Source: an uncultured Chloroflexus sp.
Lineage (GTDB): Bacteria; Chloroflexota; Chloroflexia; Chloroflexales; Chloroflexaceae
Direction of reading: 5' to 3'
DNA: 55,348 bases
Assembly (NCBI RefSeq): GCF_937951745.1
Contig: NZ_CALFBQ010000031.1
Location: 1-55,348, forward strand
The notes under the pieces were generated by a model. It did no database searches, had not been told where the DNA came from, and saw only the letters and a program-made list of their open reading frames with translations. Both the position numbers and the translations under genes were made by a program. Below are positions 1 through 9,779 of the stretch, piece by piece (position 1 is the stretch's first letter; each line of letters starts with the position of its first letter).

Positions 1-732
1 TATCAATAGCATCAAGAGGAGAATTGCCCCAATTGATAAAACTAGCGTCAACCACAGCAACGCTCCGATCAGGGCCGGTTGCCAATCAATCACCTGTTTC
101 TCAAACAGCAGCGCTAATGGCGCCGTCACTAGCAACGCCCCCAGATATTGCGCCCACGTGCCGCTCAGCAGCGGCAATCCGGCGCCAAATCGTTTTTGGT
201 AAAGGGTGCCGGCAGTAGTGGCCAGCAAGGCGATAGTCGCCGCTGTCAGCGTTACCGGCGTAACCAGCGGCGGCCCGGCTACCATCAGTTTATCACTCAC
301 GACTGCCGCAACGCCAATCAGCCCAAGCGCTAACCCGAACCATTGCCGCCATGCGATCTGCTCGCCGAGCGCCCACTGGCTGATCAGTGCGGTCAAAATC
401 GGCTGCAAACTAACGATAAGCGCTGTGAGACCCGCCGGCATGCCGCCATCAATCGCAAAAAAGACCCCGCCCAAATAGCCACTATGGAGCAGAATCCCAA
501 CGATTGCGCTGTGACCGTAGGCGCTAGCTTGCGCGAGCCATGGCTGCTGAAACATCACGGTCAAGCCGCCCAGAATGATTAATACGAGGACAAAGCGGAT
601 GCTGAGGAAGGTGAACGGTTCGATGTGCGGTAACCCAAAACGTGCCCCTATAAATCCGGTGCTCCAGAGCAGCACAAAAAGGAACGGAGCAATCGTCGCG
701 AGATGGGTAGAAACGGCAATGTGGCTCTTCAT
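1..732 (-). CDS. EamA/DMT-family permease, 5' part (cut by left edge)
   Basis: A reading frame opens at an ATG at 732 and runs without a stop for 244 codons to base 1, so its C-terminus lies outside the window. The translation begins MKSHIAVSTHLATIAPFLF and consists of consecutive hydrophobic helices joined by short loops. Features such as LWSTGFIGARFGLP near the N-terminus, GGVFFAIDGGMPAGLTALI and LTALISQWALGEQ are typical of the EamA (drug/metabolite transporter) family of inner-membrane exporters. The substrate cannot be predicted. It is divergent from the auracyanin gene. An extended -10 (TGTTATACT on the minus strand, 751-759) sits just upstream and would give a leader of about 13 bases. 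The Shine-Dalgarno sequence is weak. Family call fairly sure, function open. Confidence 0.8.
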   Translation of the reverse strand, partial: MKSHIAVSTHLATIAPFLFVLLWSTGFIGARFGLPHIEPFTFLSIRFVLVLIILGGLTVMFQQPWLAQASAYGHSAIVGILLHSGYLGGVFFAIDGGMPAGLTALIVSLQPILTALISQWALGEQIAWRQWFGLALGLIGVAAVVSDKLMVAGPPLVTPVTLTAATIALLATTAGTLYQKRFGAGLPLLSGTWAQYLGALLVTAPLALLFEKQVIDWQPALIGALLWLTLVLSIGAILLLMLLI

Positions 733-750
733 GCAGAGTTGTTTTCTTTC

Positions 751-759
751 AGTATAACA
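751..759 (-). promoter_or_regulatory. extended -10 promoter element for the EamA gene
   Basis: Read on the minus strand this is TG-T-TATACT, an extended -10 element, about 19 bases before the ATG at 732. No convincing -35 hexamer lies 16-18 bases upstream, which is usual for extended -10 promoters. Inferred from sequence only. Confidence 0.4.
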
Positions 760-846
760 CCCATGTTCATCAGGTTCTCATTTTATGCTAAACTATGGTC
801 TGTGCCGAATATCACGATATCAGGCCGAATGACGAGGAGGTTCCAG

Positions 847-1578
847 ATGAGTTGGCGAGGTTCTGGATCGAGTAGTTTTCGTTCGCGCAGCAGCAGTAGT
901 AGTGGCCGCAGCAGCGGCAATGGCGGCTCAAGCTTCTCGGGTGGCAGCGCCGGCGGACCACCCCTGAGTGTGATGATCGGGTTGGCGTTTGGGCTTGGTT
1001 TCATTGCGCTAATCATTATGATCGCCTTCAACGTCAATCAGGGCGGTTTTGTCGCCGCCGGTCCCCGTCCCACCGCAACGCCGCGCCCCACCGCTACTCC
1101 CCGTCCTACTGCGGCGCCAGCCGCTACCCAGCCGACCAAAGCCCCGGCTGCGCAAGCTACCAACGCCGCTGGTGGCACTAACGTAGTGAACGAAACCCCG
1201 GCGCAAACTATCGAGATTCAGGCTGATCCGAATGCTTTGGCATTCGTCCAGACCTCTCTAACTGCCCCTGCAAACACCGTCGTTAAGCTCAATTTCGTCA
1301 ACCAAAACAACCTTGGCGTCCAGCACAACTGGGTACTGGTCAATGGCGGTGATGATGTGGCCGCCGCCGTGAACAACGCTGCGCAGGCAAACGCTGATGC
1401 CCTCTTTGTGCCGCCGCCCGATACGCCCGGCGCCTTAGCATGGACGCCGATGCTCAATGCTGGTCAAACCGGCAGCGTAACCTTCCGCACGCCCCCCCCC
1501 GGCACCTATCTCTACATTTGCACCTTCCCCGGTCACTATCTAGCTGGTATGAAGGGCACGCTGACGGTTACTCAGTGA
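847..1578 (+). CDS. auracyanin (membrane-anchored type I blue copper protein)
   Basis: A 243-residue small blue copper protein. Auracyanins are thought to carry electrons between the alternative complex III and the photosynthetic reaction centre on the outer face of the Chloroflexus membrane. The start at 847 follows GAGGAGG with 6-base spacing. Residues 1-40 are an unusual Ser/Arg/Gly-rich cytoplasmic head, 41-62 a membrane anchor, about 72-105 a Pro/Thr/Ala linker with TPRPTATPRPTA repeats, and about 110-243 the cupredoxin domain. The type I copper ligands are visible: His160 (GVQHNW), Cys225, His230 and Met235 (YICTFPGHYLAGM). The domain closely follows auracyanin B of Chloroflexus aurantiacus as I remember it, with several substitutions, which points to a different Chloroflexus species. 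It is monocistronic, with its own terminator at 1599-1639. Confidence 0.95.
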   Translation: MSWRGSGSSSFRSRSSSSSGRSSGNGGSSFSGGSAGGPPLSVMIGLAFGLGFIALIIMIAFNVNQGGFVAAGPRPTATPRPTATPRPTAAPAATQPTKAPAAQATNAAGGTNVVNETPAQTIEIQADPNALAFVQTSLTAPANTVVKLNFVNQNNLGVQHNWVLVNGGDDVAAAVNNAAQANADALFVPPPDTPGALAWTPMLNAGQTGSVTFRTPPPGTYLYICTFPGHYLAGMKGTLTVTQ

Positions 1579-1598
1579 CCGGTTAGTGGCTTGATCGC

Positions 1599-1639
1599 AA
1601 CGCCAGTAGTGCAGTAGCACTATTGGCGTTATCTTTTTT
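1599..1639 (+). terminator. Rho-independent terminator of the auracyanin gene
   Basis: A 14-bp stem (1599-1612 with 1617-1630, one G-T wobble) closes the tetraloop AGTA and is followed by ATCTTTTTT. It lies between the convergent auracyanin and methyltransferase genes. Confidence 0.85.
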
Positions 1640-1640
1640 G

Positions 1641-2834
1641 TCACTCAGCACACCGTTCTAACACGGCAATCGTCTCAACGTGCGGTGTGTGGGGAAACAT
1701 ATCGTATCCCCGCAGGCTCGTTACTCGATATGCGGTCTGTAGTAGCTGCAAATCGACAAGCTGAGTGAGCGGGTTGCACGACACATAGACAATCCGCTGC
1801 GGCCCGATCCGCAGCAGTTCATGGCAAACCTGCGGCCCTAGACCGGTACGCGGCGGATCGGCGACGATTACCGGCAAACTTCCCGCCGGCTGCGCGCGCA
1901 AGTACTCCAACGTATCGGCGCAGATCGGGTTGAAGTTGGCAACACCATTGGCGATCGCATTGCGCTGCGCACGTGCGACGCTGTCCGCCACTGCTTCAAC
2001 GCCATCGACGCTGGCAACGCGCCGGGCCAGATGCAACCCAATTGCGCCAACGCCTCCATACAGATCGGCAGTCCGCATTGTTGGCTCAACTGCCGCTGCG
2101 CTGACCGCATCGCTGATTAACCGATCCGCTAAATAAACATTGTTTTGAAAGAAGGTATTGGGGCCGACGAAACAGACCATCTCGCCAATGCGCATCGTCA
2201 GATCGGCTGCGCCCCAATGCCAGTACGGCTCGCCGAATGAGAGATCGGTCAGCGTGTCGTTGACCAACCAGTGAAAGCCTACCACCCCCGGCTGGGCCAG
2301 TGCCGTCTCCGCCAGCGCAGCCATCGTTGCTTCATCACCGCCGCCAGCCGTTACCGCTGCGATCAGCAATTCGTCATTTGGGCTGCGCCGCACCACCACA
2401 TAGCGCAAAAAGCCGGTATGGGCACGGATGTCGTAATCGGGCACACCTAACTCGCTGGCCCGCCGCCATACCGCTTGCGCCGCCGCAAACGCCATCGGCG
2501 GTATCAGGTGGCACGTTGTGAGTTCGATAATGTAATTAAACTTGCCGCGCGCTCGCAAGCCAAATCGCCCCTTCGTGGCGACGTAATCCATCCGGGTGCG
2601 GTAGGCAAACGGGTCCGGCGAGGGAACAACCTCAAACCCATCAACGCTGATCCCGCCGCTCTCGTACAGTTCGCGTAAGACGGCAGCTTTCGCTGCTACC
2701 TGATCGGCGTATGCCCGATCCTGAAACGCGCACCCGCCACATTCCCGCGCATGCGGGCATAATGGCGGCGTTGGCTGCCCGGCTAATACCCGATTAACGA
2801 TCGCCTTGCGCAGCGTCTTACTGGTAAATGTCAT
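1641..2834 (-). CDS. class I SAM-dependent RNA (uracil-C5)-methyltransferase, RlmD/TrmA family
   Basis: A 397-residue member of the TrmA/RlmCD family, which methylates C5 of a uridine in 23S rRNA or tRNA. The iron-sulfur cluster cysteines are present as C26, C32, C35 (CPHARECGGC) and C108 (TTCHLIPP). The SAM-binding Rossmann core includes DLYGGVGAIGLHLA. The signature VADPPRTGLG is followed by the catalytic cysteine in YVSCNPLTQ near residue 355. There is no N-terminal TRAM domain: the protein begins about 25 residues before the first cluster cysteine, so it is shorter than E. coli RlmD (about 430). The exact target base cannot be told from sequence. It converges on the auracyanin gene. Confidence 0.88.
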   Translation of the reverse strand: MTFTSKTLRKAIVNRVLAGQPTPPLCPHARECGGCAFQDRAYADQVAAKAAVLRELYESGGISVDGFEVVPSPDPFAYRTRMDYVATKGRFGLRARGKFNYIIELTTCHLIPPMAFAAAQAVWRRASELGVPDYDIRAHTGFLRYVVVRRSPNDELLIAAVTAGGGDEATMAALAETALAQPGVVGFHWLVNDTLTDLSFGEPYWHWGAADLTMRIGEMVCFVGPNTFFQNNVYLADRLISDAVSAAAVEPTMRTADLYGGVGAIGLHLARRVASVDGVEAVADSVARAQRNAIANGVANFNPICADTLEYLRAQPAGSLPVIVADPPRTGLGPQVCHELLRIGPQRIVYVSCNPLTQLVDLQLLQTAYRVTSLRGYDMFPHTPHVETIAVLERCAE

Positions 2835-2901
2835 AGCAGATGCTCACATTCCAGCGGCGCTGCTAACCTTCGTTTCACCATAGCCACTCGTCTTGGCCGT
2901 A

Positions 2902-3897
2902 TCAATTCAACCCATAACGCTGATTGCGGGCCAGCGTGTTCTGCTCGCTTAGCCAACGCTGCAACGCCTCTTGCGGCGATGCCGCCACTTCCAGCTCATG
3001 CAACTCAATCCCAATGTGCGTCAAGGTTAACGCCACCTGCGACGAAATACCGGTCAGCGTTACTCGACAACCCAGCAAACGCAATGAGCGCACTGTTTGA
3101 GTTAACGCATTAGCAACTGCTGTGTCGATCAATGGTACGCCAGCTACGTCGAGAATAACCAAATTAACCCGCCGTTCGTAAACGAGTTCCAATAACCGTC
3201 TGGTAATCTTGCCCGCCCGTTGGCTATCGATCCCGCCCACAAGCGGGACGAGCAAGACGCCATCGGCAATCCGCACTGCCGGTGTCTCAAGCTGGCTCAC
3301 CAGTTCGAGCAGCTCTTGCTGACGCTGATTCTGCTCGGCTAACTCGTGACGCTGCTGCTCGATCGCTGCTGCACGCTCGGCAATTTCAGCCCGTGCCGCT
3401 TCAGCTTGGGCCGCATTCCGTTCAGCCTCAATCCGAGCCGTATCGAGCGCAAGCCGAGCAGCCGCAAAGGCAACTACCTGCACAATATAGCTTGCTAATA
3501 CGCCAACATCCGCGTAGACGCTATCAAATCGACCATCGGCCAATACATCGCGACCGAGCAAGATGGCAATCATCGCCAACCCAATCCCGGCCACCCACTG
3601 CGTATTCGTAATCGCAATGGCAAACGCTAACGGCGTGAAGAGCACGATTGTCTGCCCCTCTAGTGGCAGGCCAAAGGCTACCACCAGTGCCACACCGCTT
3701 GTGGCAAACATCCGTGCCCCTTCCCAACCGCGCCAGTAAAGCCATGTAGCTATCCAGAAGATTGCCGAAACGATGAGGGTGAGAATAATCGTTGTTAATG
3801 GATCACCAAACACGATGTTCAGCAACCCGCGTACTAGCGTGTAGCCCGCCATACCGCCCATAAGGACGAGGGCTAAACTTCGTTGGTCGACTCGCAC
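2902..3897 (-). CDS. membrane STAS-domain regulator (RsbR-like)
   Basis: A 331-residue protein starting at GTG 3897, 8 bases behind GGAGG. The first about 150 residues hold several membrane helices without obvious sensor motifs. Residues about 150-198 form a charged Ala/Glu/Gln-rich coiled coil, and about 200-320 form a STAS domain with the segment VILDVAGVPLIDTAVANAL, where RsbR/RsbS-type proteins carry the phosphorylatable Ser/Thr. Such proteins act in stressosome-like partner-switching cascades. The coupling of a membrane module to STAS suggests sensing of a membrane-associated signal, but no kinase or phosphatase partner lies next to it. Neighbours are an RNA methyltransferase and threonine synthase, apparently unrelated. 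Confidence 0.8.
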   Translation of the reverse strand: MRVDQRSLALVLMGGMAGYTLVRGLLNIVFGDPLTTIILTLIVSAIFWIATWLYWRGWEGARMFATSGVALVVAFGLPLEGQTIVLFTPLAFAIAITNTQWVAGIGLAMIAILLGRDVLADGRFDSVYADVGVLASYIVQVVAFAAARLALDTARIEAERNAAQAEAARAEIAERAAAIEQQRHELAEQNQRQQELLELVSQLETPAVRIADGVLLVPLVGGIDSQRAGKITRRLLELVYERRVNLVILDVAGVPLIDTAVANALTQTVRSLRLLGCRVTLTGISSQVALTLTHIGIELHELEVAASPQEALQRWLSEQNTLARNQRYGLN

Positions 3898-3941
3898 AGG
3901 CCCTCCGTAGTTTGCAAGAATCTTCTACGTACTAGTTGGTA

Positions 3942-5276
<1,335 letters not shown>

Positions 5277-5420
5277 TCACTCCTGCATGCTGCGTTTGCC
5301 TGAAATTAGGCAGCGTGAGGTATCCTTAGTTCGCTCGGCCGATATTAGGTTGTTCTTACAAGTGTTTATCATACCATCGAATGGGTTGGGCCGCCATGCG
5401 GCGGGGGTAGGGCATACTGC

Positions 5421-5508
5421 TGTGTGCCCCTACGCGCGGGGTGTTGCCGGAGATTGAAAAGCTTCAGCAAACTGACGCGCTTGTGTGCCCCTACGCGCGG
5501 GGTGTTGC
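5421..5508. repeat. two identical 27-base direct repeats with 61-base period (CRISPR-like spacing)
   Basis: Bases 5421-5447 recur without change at 5482-5508. The 34 bases between (5448-5481) are unrelated to the repeat. Each copy contains the small dyad CCCC-TACGCGC-GGGG. Period, repeat length and the GTGTGCCCC...GGGG pattern resemble type I-E CRISPR repeats (28-29 bases with 32-33 base spacers). Against this, there are only two copies, no cas genes in the window, and the first copy is also the right half of an imperfect GTAGGG...CCCTAC palindrome, as in dispersed REP-like elements. No further copy occurs 61 bases to either side. Confidence 0.5.
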
Positions 5509-5536
5509 TTGTCGTTCAACCGTACCGCTCATACGC

Positions 5537-5542
5537 TATAAT
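5537..5542 (+). promoter_or_regulatory. -10 box TATAAT for the mltG operon
   Basis: A perfect TATAAT lies 59 bases before the mltG ATG. Seventeen bases upstream of it is GTTCAA, a poor -35. It follows directly on the direct repeat. Confidence 0.4.
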
Positions 5543-5600
5543 GACCCTATATCTTTAGCATGGTTGACTGCGCCCCTGCGGCGCAAGGGAGGTTAGCGCA

Positions 5601-6683
5601 ATGCGGCATGTCCGCGCACTGTTACTCGGCCTTTCGCTGCTGGCGTTGGTGGTTTCCTGCGCCGGTTACATCTTCCTCAGCGAATTGCGCGCGACGCCGG
5701 CAACATCCGGCACTCCGGTTGAGTTTGTGGTCGCCCCCGGCGAAACGGCCAACGATATCGCCACCCGGCTCGGCGAGGCTGGCCTGATCCGCCAACCGGC
5801 CTTGTTTCGGGCGCTGGTGCGTTGGCGCGGTCTCGATCAACAGATACAGGCCGGGCGCTATGTGCTAAGCCCGGCAATGACGATGAGCGAGATTCTGATC
5901 GTCTTGCAGAGCGGGCGCGTCGTCAACGATATTCAGATTACGATCCCTGAAGGTCTCCGTCTCGAAGAGATTGCTAGCATCATCGCCGCCGCCGGTCTGG
6001 TCAGCGAGAGCGAATTTTTGGCCGTAGCGCGCGATGGCGACCGCTTCCGCGCCGATTATTTCTTGCTCAATAGCTTGCCGGCGGGCGCAACGCTCGAAGG
6101 TTATCTTTTCCCCGACACCTATCGCTTCGCCCCTTCGGCTGATGCCGAGACCATTGTGCGCAAGCTGCTCGATCGCTTCGTTGAGCAGTACAGCACCATC
6201 GAGCGCTCGGTGCGCGTGCCGGGGGTAACAGTGCATCAGATTGTGACCATGGCTTCGATTATTCAACGTGAAGCGGCGTTGCTCAGCGAGATGCCTCAAA
6301 TCAGCGCTGTCTTCTGGAACCGGCTCAAGCCCCAGTATGCCCCAACGTTCGGCGGCGGCTTGCTCGGCGCTGACGCTACCGTCCAGTATGCCATCGGCTA
6401 TGACGCCACTGAAGGCACATGGTGGAAGCGCAACTTAACCGTGACCGATTTGGCCATCCAAAGCCCGTATAATACCCGCATCACGCCGGGCCTGCCGCCG
6501 GGTCCAATCGCTGCCCCCGGCCTTGCCGCCCTCACCGCAGCGGCCCAACCGGATGAGACATCGCCGTATCTGTTCTTTGTCGCAAGTTGCGAACGCGACG
6601 GTTCGCATAAGTTCGCGACGACCATCGAAGAGTTTCGCGTCTACGAAGCGGAGTGGTTGGCGTGCCAACAGAATCGACCCTAA
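5601..6683 (+). CDS. mltG: endolytic murein transglycosylase MltG
   Basis: A 360-residue YceG-family enzyme that cleaves nascent glycan strands inside the chain and is thought to end peptidoglycan polymerisation. The start at 5601 is preceded by GGGAGG. Residues 5-27 are a membrane anchor, and about 40-110 form a LysM-like region (VVAPGETANDIATRLGEAG). The catalytic domain has TLEGYLFPDTYRF (164-176), the catalytic Glu224 in MASIIQREA, and the C-terminal YNTRITPGLPPGPIAAPG motif. It is the first gene of an overlapping operon with aroE and a prepilin peptidase, the mltG-aroE adjacency being a translational overlap of about 20 bases. Confidence 0.93.
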   Translation: MRHVRALLLGLSLLALVVSCAGYIFLSELRATPATSGTPVEFVVAPGETANDIATRLGEAGLIRQPALFRALVRWRGLDQQIQAGRYVLSPAMTMSEILIVLQSGRVVNDIQITIPEGLRLEEIASIIAAAGLVSESEFLAVARDGDRFRADYFLLNSLPAGATLEGYLFPDTYRFAPSADAETIVRKLLDRFVEQYSTIERSVRVPGVTVHQIVTMASIIQREAALLSEMPQISAVFWNRLKPQYAPTFGGGLLGADATVQYAIGYDATEGTWWKRNLTVTDLAIQSPYNTRITPGLPPGPIAAPGLAALTAAAQPDETSPYLFFVASCERDGSHKFATTIEEFRVYEAEWLACQQNRP

Positions 6684-7519
6684 CGGCAGAGATTATCTTG
6701 ATCGGTGATCCGGTGGCCCATTCCCGTTCGCCAGCGATGCACAACGCAGCACTGGCGGCGCTCGGCATAGCTGCCCGCTACCGCGCCGTGCAGACGACTG
6801 CCGCCGACTTGCCAGCCCGTATCGCCGAGCTGCGCCAAGCACAGTTCCTTGGGGCAAATGTCACCTTGCCGCACAAGCAGGCGGTAATGCCGCTACTCGA
6901 TGAGCTTGATCCGCTGGCGGCCCGCATCGGCGCCGTCAATACCATCGTGCGCCAATCCGATGGCCGGCTGCTAGGAACCAATACCGATGCGCCGGGATTG
7001 TTGGCCGATCTGGCCACCGCTGAATGGTCGCCCACCGGTCAAGAGGTAGTTATTCTTGGCGCGTCGGGGGCGGCGCGCGCCGCCGCTTTCGCGCTAGCCG
7101 ATGCTGGCGTCGCTGGTCTCACGATCATCAACCGCAGCTTGATGCGCGCGGTTGATCTCGCCGCCGCTGCCGCCGCTAACCAACCGGCGCTGCGCGCGCG
7201 GGCGTTGGCGCTGGCCGATCCGGTCGTCGCCGAGGCTATCGCCGCCTGTACACTGCTGATCAACGCCACCTCCTTGGGTTGGCACGATGACGAAACCCCG
7301 CTGCCTGATCCGCCGGTTGGCCCGCATTGTCTGGTCTACGATATGGTCTACCGCGAGACAACCCTTTTGCGCGCTGCCGCCGCGCGCGGCGCGCGGGTGC
7401 GCGATGGCCGCGGGATGTTGGTTGAACAGGGAGCCCTCGCCTTTGAACGCTGGACGGGCCGCCCAGCACCGCGCAAGATCATGTGGCAAGCCGCGTTTGG
7501 GGTGGAGCACGGGCCATGA
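6662..7519 (+). CDS. aroE: shikimate dehydrogenase (NADP+)
   Basis: Reduces 3-dehydroshikimate to shikimate in aromatic amino acid synthesis. From GTG 6662 the product is 285 residues; GTG 6653 is also possible. I prefer 6662 because CGGAG sits 8 bases upstream, inside mltG. The substrate site SRSPAMHNAAL is at 21-31, catalytic Lys72 in NVTLPHKQAV, and the catalytic Asp in GTNTDAPG. The NADP-binding loop is VVILGASGAARA, and the C-terminal half has INATSLGW, YDMVYRETTLL and DGRGMLVEQGALAFERW. All are hallmarks of AroE. The stop overlaps the next start as ATGA, so the genes are translationally coupled. Confidence 0.94.
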   Translation: MPTESTLTAEIILIGDPVAHSRSPAMHNAALAALGIAARYRAVQTTAADLPARIAELRQAQFLGANVTLPHKQAVMPLLDELDPLAARIGAVNTIVRQSDGRLLGTNTDAPGLLADLATAEWSPTGQEVVILGASGAARAAAFALADAGVAGLTIINRSLMRAVDLAAAAAANQPALRARALALADPVVAEAIAACTLLINATSLGWHDDETPLPDPPVGPHCLVYDMVYRETTLLRAAAARGARVRDGRGMLVEQGALAFERWTGRPAPRKIMWQAAFGVEHGP

Positions 7520-8259
7520 TCAGTCTGCTCGTCATCGGTATTGGTCTAGTGCTGGGAAGTTTGCTGAATGTGCTGATTATCCGCCTGCCCCGCGAGCAAC
7601 GCCTGCTCGGCTGGCCGCGCTGCATTCGCACCGGCCAACCGCTGCAATGGTGGCAGTTGCTGCCAGTGCTGGGGTGGGTCTTACAACGCGGTAAGGCCGC
7701 CGATGGTCGCCCACTGCCGATCATCTACCCGTTGGTCGAAATCGGCAGCGCCATCTGGTTGTGGCGGTTGTACGACCTCTACGGATTTGGCCCGCTCTTC
7801 CCGTATCTGGCCTTTGTCGGCGCGGTCTTGATCGTCACCGGCGTGGTTGATTGGCTCTACCGCTGGATCTACACCGTTGTCATTCTGGGAGGGGCGCTGA
7901 TCGCCTTTATCTGGGGGTCATTAGTAGGAGCCGGCTGGCGCGAATTGCTCTTGGGCGGGTTGATCGGCGGGGTAGGGTTCCTGTTTCTCTACTTGCTGGC
8001 GCTGGTGCTGTTCCCTAGCAAATCGGCCCCGTTTGGGTTAGGCGATGTCTATCTCGCTATCTTTATTGGTGCAGCGCTCGGTTTGCGCCACCTCGGCCCA
8101 GCCCTCATCTACGGCATCTTTATGGCCGGCTTGGTCGCCGCCGGCATCCTGATTGCCCGCCGGCTTGGTCGCACGACGCCGGAATACCTGCCCTACGGCG
8201 CATACCTCTGTCTTGGGGTGTTGATCTACGTGGCCCTTGGCGGCTACTTGTCGCCATAA
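7516..8259 (+). CDS. type IV prepilin peptidase (A24 family), lacking the zinc cysteines
   Basis: A 247-residue polytopic membrane aspartyl protease that cleaves type IV prepilin-like leaders. The start at 7516 overlaps the aroE stop (ATGA). The two catalytic aspartates are D112 (VVDWLYRWIYT) and D177 in FGLGDVYL, which matches the GxGD motif. The N-terminal loop that in PilD-type enzymes carries two CxxC pairs is here WPRCIRTGQPLQWWQLLP with a single cysteine, so zinc binding and probably N-methylation support are absent. Neighbouring genes are unrelated to pili. Substrate prepilins are not in the window. Confidence 0.88.
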   Translation: MISLLVIGIGLVLGSLLNVLIIRLPREQRLLGWPRCIRTGQPLQWWQLLPVLGWVLQRGKAADGRPLPIIYPLVEIGSAIWLWRLYDLYGFGPLFPYLAFVGAVLIVTGVVDWLYRWIYTVVILGGALIAFIWGSLVGAGWRELLLGGLIGGVGFLFLYLLALVLFPSKSAPFGLGDVYLAIFIGAALGLRHLGPALIYGIFMAGLVAAGILIARRLGRTTPEYLPYGAYLCLGVLIYVALGGYLSP

Positions 8260-8376
8260 ACGGGGCGCTGCGCGATACGGGTTTTACACGCGCCGCATTG
8301 CAACAGCCAAGAACGAATGCGGCAGGCAACCTGCCACACTCCCTCTGCCTCGCATTGGGCGAGGAATCGCCCCTCA

Positions 8377-9669
8377 TCAAAACACATCCGCCACCATGAT
8401 CGTCTGATCACGTTCGGGGCCGACCGACACAATCCCCAGCCGCGCGCCAACCAATTGGCAGATGCGGGCCACATAGGTCTGCGCTGCATCGGGCAAATCG
8501 GCAAACCGGCGCACGTGGCGCGTTGATTCCATCCAACCCGGCAGCTCTTCATACACCGGCTCGACCTGCGCCAAAATGGCGGTTGTGGTCGGCGGATACT
8601 CGAGCACCGCGTCATTCAGTTTATAGCCAGTACATACTTTTAGCGTCTCGATCCCATCCAGCACATCAAGTTTCGTAATCGCCAAGGTGTCAATCCCGTT
8701 CACTTGCGCCGCATAACGGGCCATGACCGCGTCAAACCAACCCACCCGGCGCAACCGGCCAGTGGTCGTGCCAACCTCGGCCCACGGCGTGCCAATTTGG
8801 CGCAGCGCATCGGCCACCGGCCCATCAACTTCGGTCGGGAACGGCCCTTCACCGACGCGCGTAGTATAGGCCTTCACCACTCCAAGCACCGAATTGATCC
8901 GAGTAGGGCCAATGCCGCTGCCTTGGCACGCGCCGGCAGCACCGGGAGGCGAGGAGGTCACGAAGGGGTAGGTGCCGTGATCAATATCGAGTAATGCGCC
9001 TTGTGCCCCTTCCAACAACACCGGCAAATCTTTGTCAAGCGCCCGGTGAATGATGGGATGCACATCGGTAATATGGTCTACTAAGCGCCGGCCATACTCG
9101 AGATAGGTCAAGTAGGTATCGTGTAGCGAGAGCGGGCGGGCATTGTAGAGCTTGGTCAAGATCCGGTTCTTCTCTTCAAGCACGGTACGCAACCGGTTGA
9201 GCAACGTCTCTTCGTGCAACAAATCGCCCATCCTGATGCCGGAACGGCTCATCTTATCGGCATAAGCCGGCCCAATCCCGCGCCCGGTGGTGCCGATCCG
9301 CCCCTCGCCCCGCGCCTCTTCCTGCAACTGATCGAGCTGAATGTGATAAGGCATAATCACGTGAGCGCGATCGCTGACGAATAGCTTGGCGGTCGAAACG
9401 CCCCGCGCCTCGAGTTCTTCAATCTCTTTAATCAGCACCTCAGGATTAATCACCACGCCGGGGCCAATCACATTCACAATCCCCGGATCGAAGATGCCAG
9501 AGGGAACCAAATGTAATTTAAACGTGCCCAGATGGTTGACCACGGTATGGCCGGCGTTATTGCCGCCGCCGTAGCGAATCACCAACCGGGCGCGAGCGGC
9601 TAATAGATCAACCAGATGACCTTTGCCCTCATCACCCCACTGAGCGCCGATTAAGGCAAGCACAGGCAT
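8377..9669 (-). CDS. purA: adenylosuccinate synthetase
   Basis: A 430-residue GTP-dependent enzyme joining IMP and aspartate, the first committed step to AMP. The N-terminal GAQWGDEGKGHLVD (8-21) is the PurA P-loop, with His41 in GGNNAGHTVV. Also visible are IGTTGRGIGPAYADK, the switch-like LLEGAQGALLDIDHGTYPFVTSS, and the C-terminal TTTGRLRRVGWFD. Length is exactly typical. The 118 bases to the convergent prepilin peptidase gene hold only short imperfect hairpins, for example GGCAGG-CAA-CCTGCC near 8322. Confidence 0.96.
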   Translation of the reverse strand: MPVLALIGAQWGDEGKGHLVDLLAARARLVIRYGGGNNAGHTVVNHLGTFKLHLVPSGIFDPGIVNVIGPGVVINPEVLIKEIEELEARGVSTAKLFVSDRAHVIMPYHIQLDQLQEEARGEGRIGTTGRGIGPAYADKMSRSGIRMGDLLHEETLLNRLRTVLEEKNRILTKLYNARPLSLHDTYLTYLEYGRRLVDHITDVHPIIHRALDKDLPVLLEGAQGALLDIDHGTYPFVTSSPPGAAGACQGSGIGPTRINSVLGVVKAYTTRVGEGPFPTEVDGPVADALRQIGTPWAEVGTTTGRLRRVGWFDAVMARYAAQVNGIDTLAITKLDVLDGIETLKVCTGYKLNDAVLEYPPTTTAILAQVEPVYEELPGWMESTRHVRRFADLPDAAQTYVARICQLVGARLGIVSVGPERDQTIMVADVF

Positions 9670-9779
9670 TGTTATTCTCCCTGTTGGATTGCACAGCTCA
9701 CGCCGGTCTATTCTCGCTGCACCAATGCCACCGGCTTTCTATCCCCCGCCGTTCCGCCTCGCTACGTTCAGCCGCGCGC

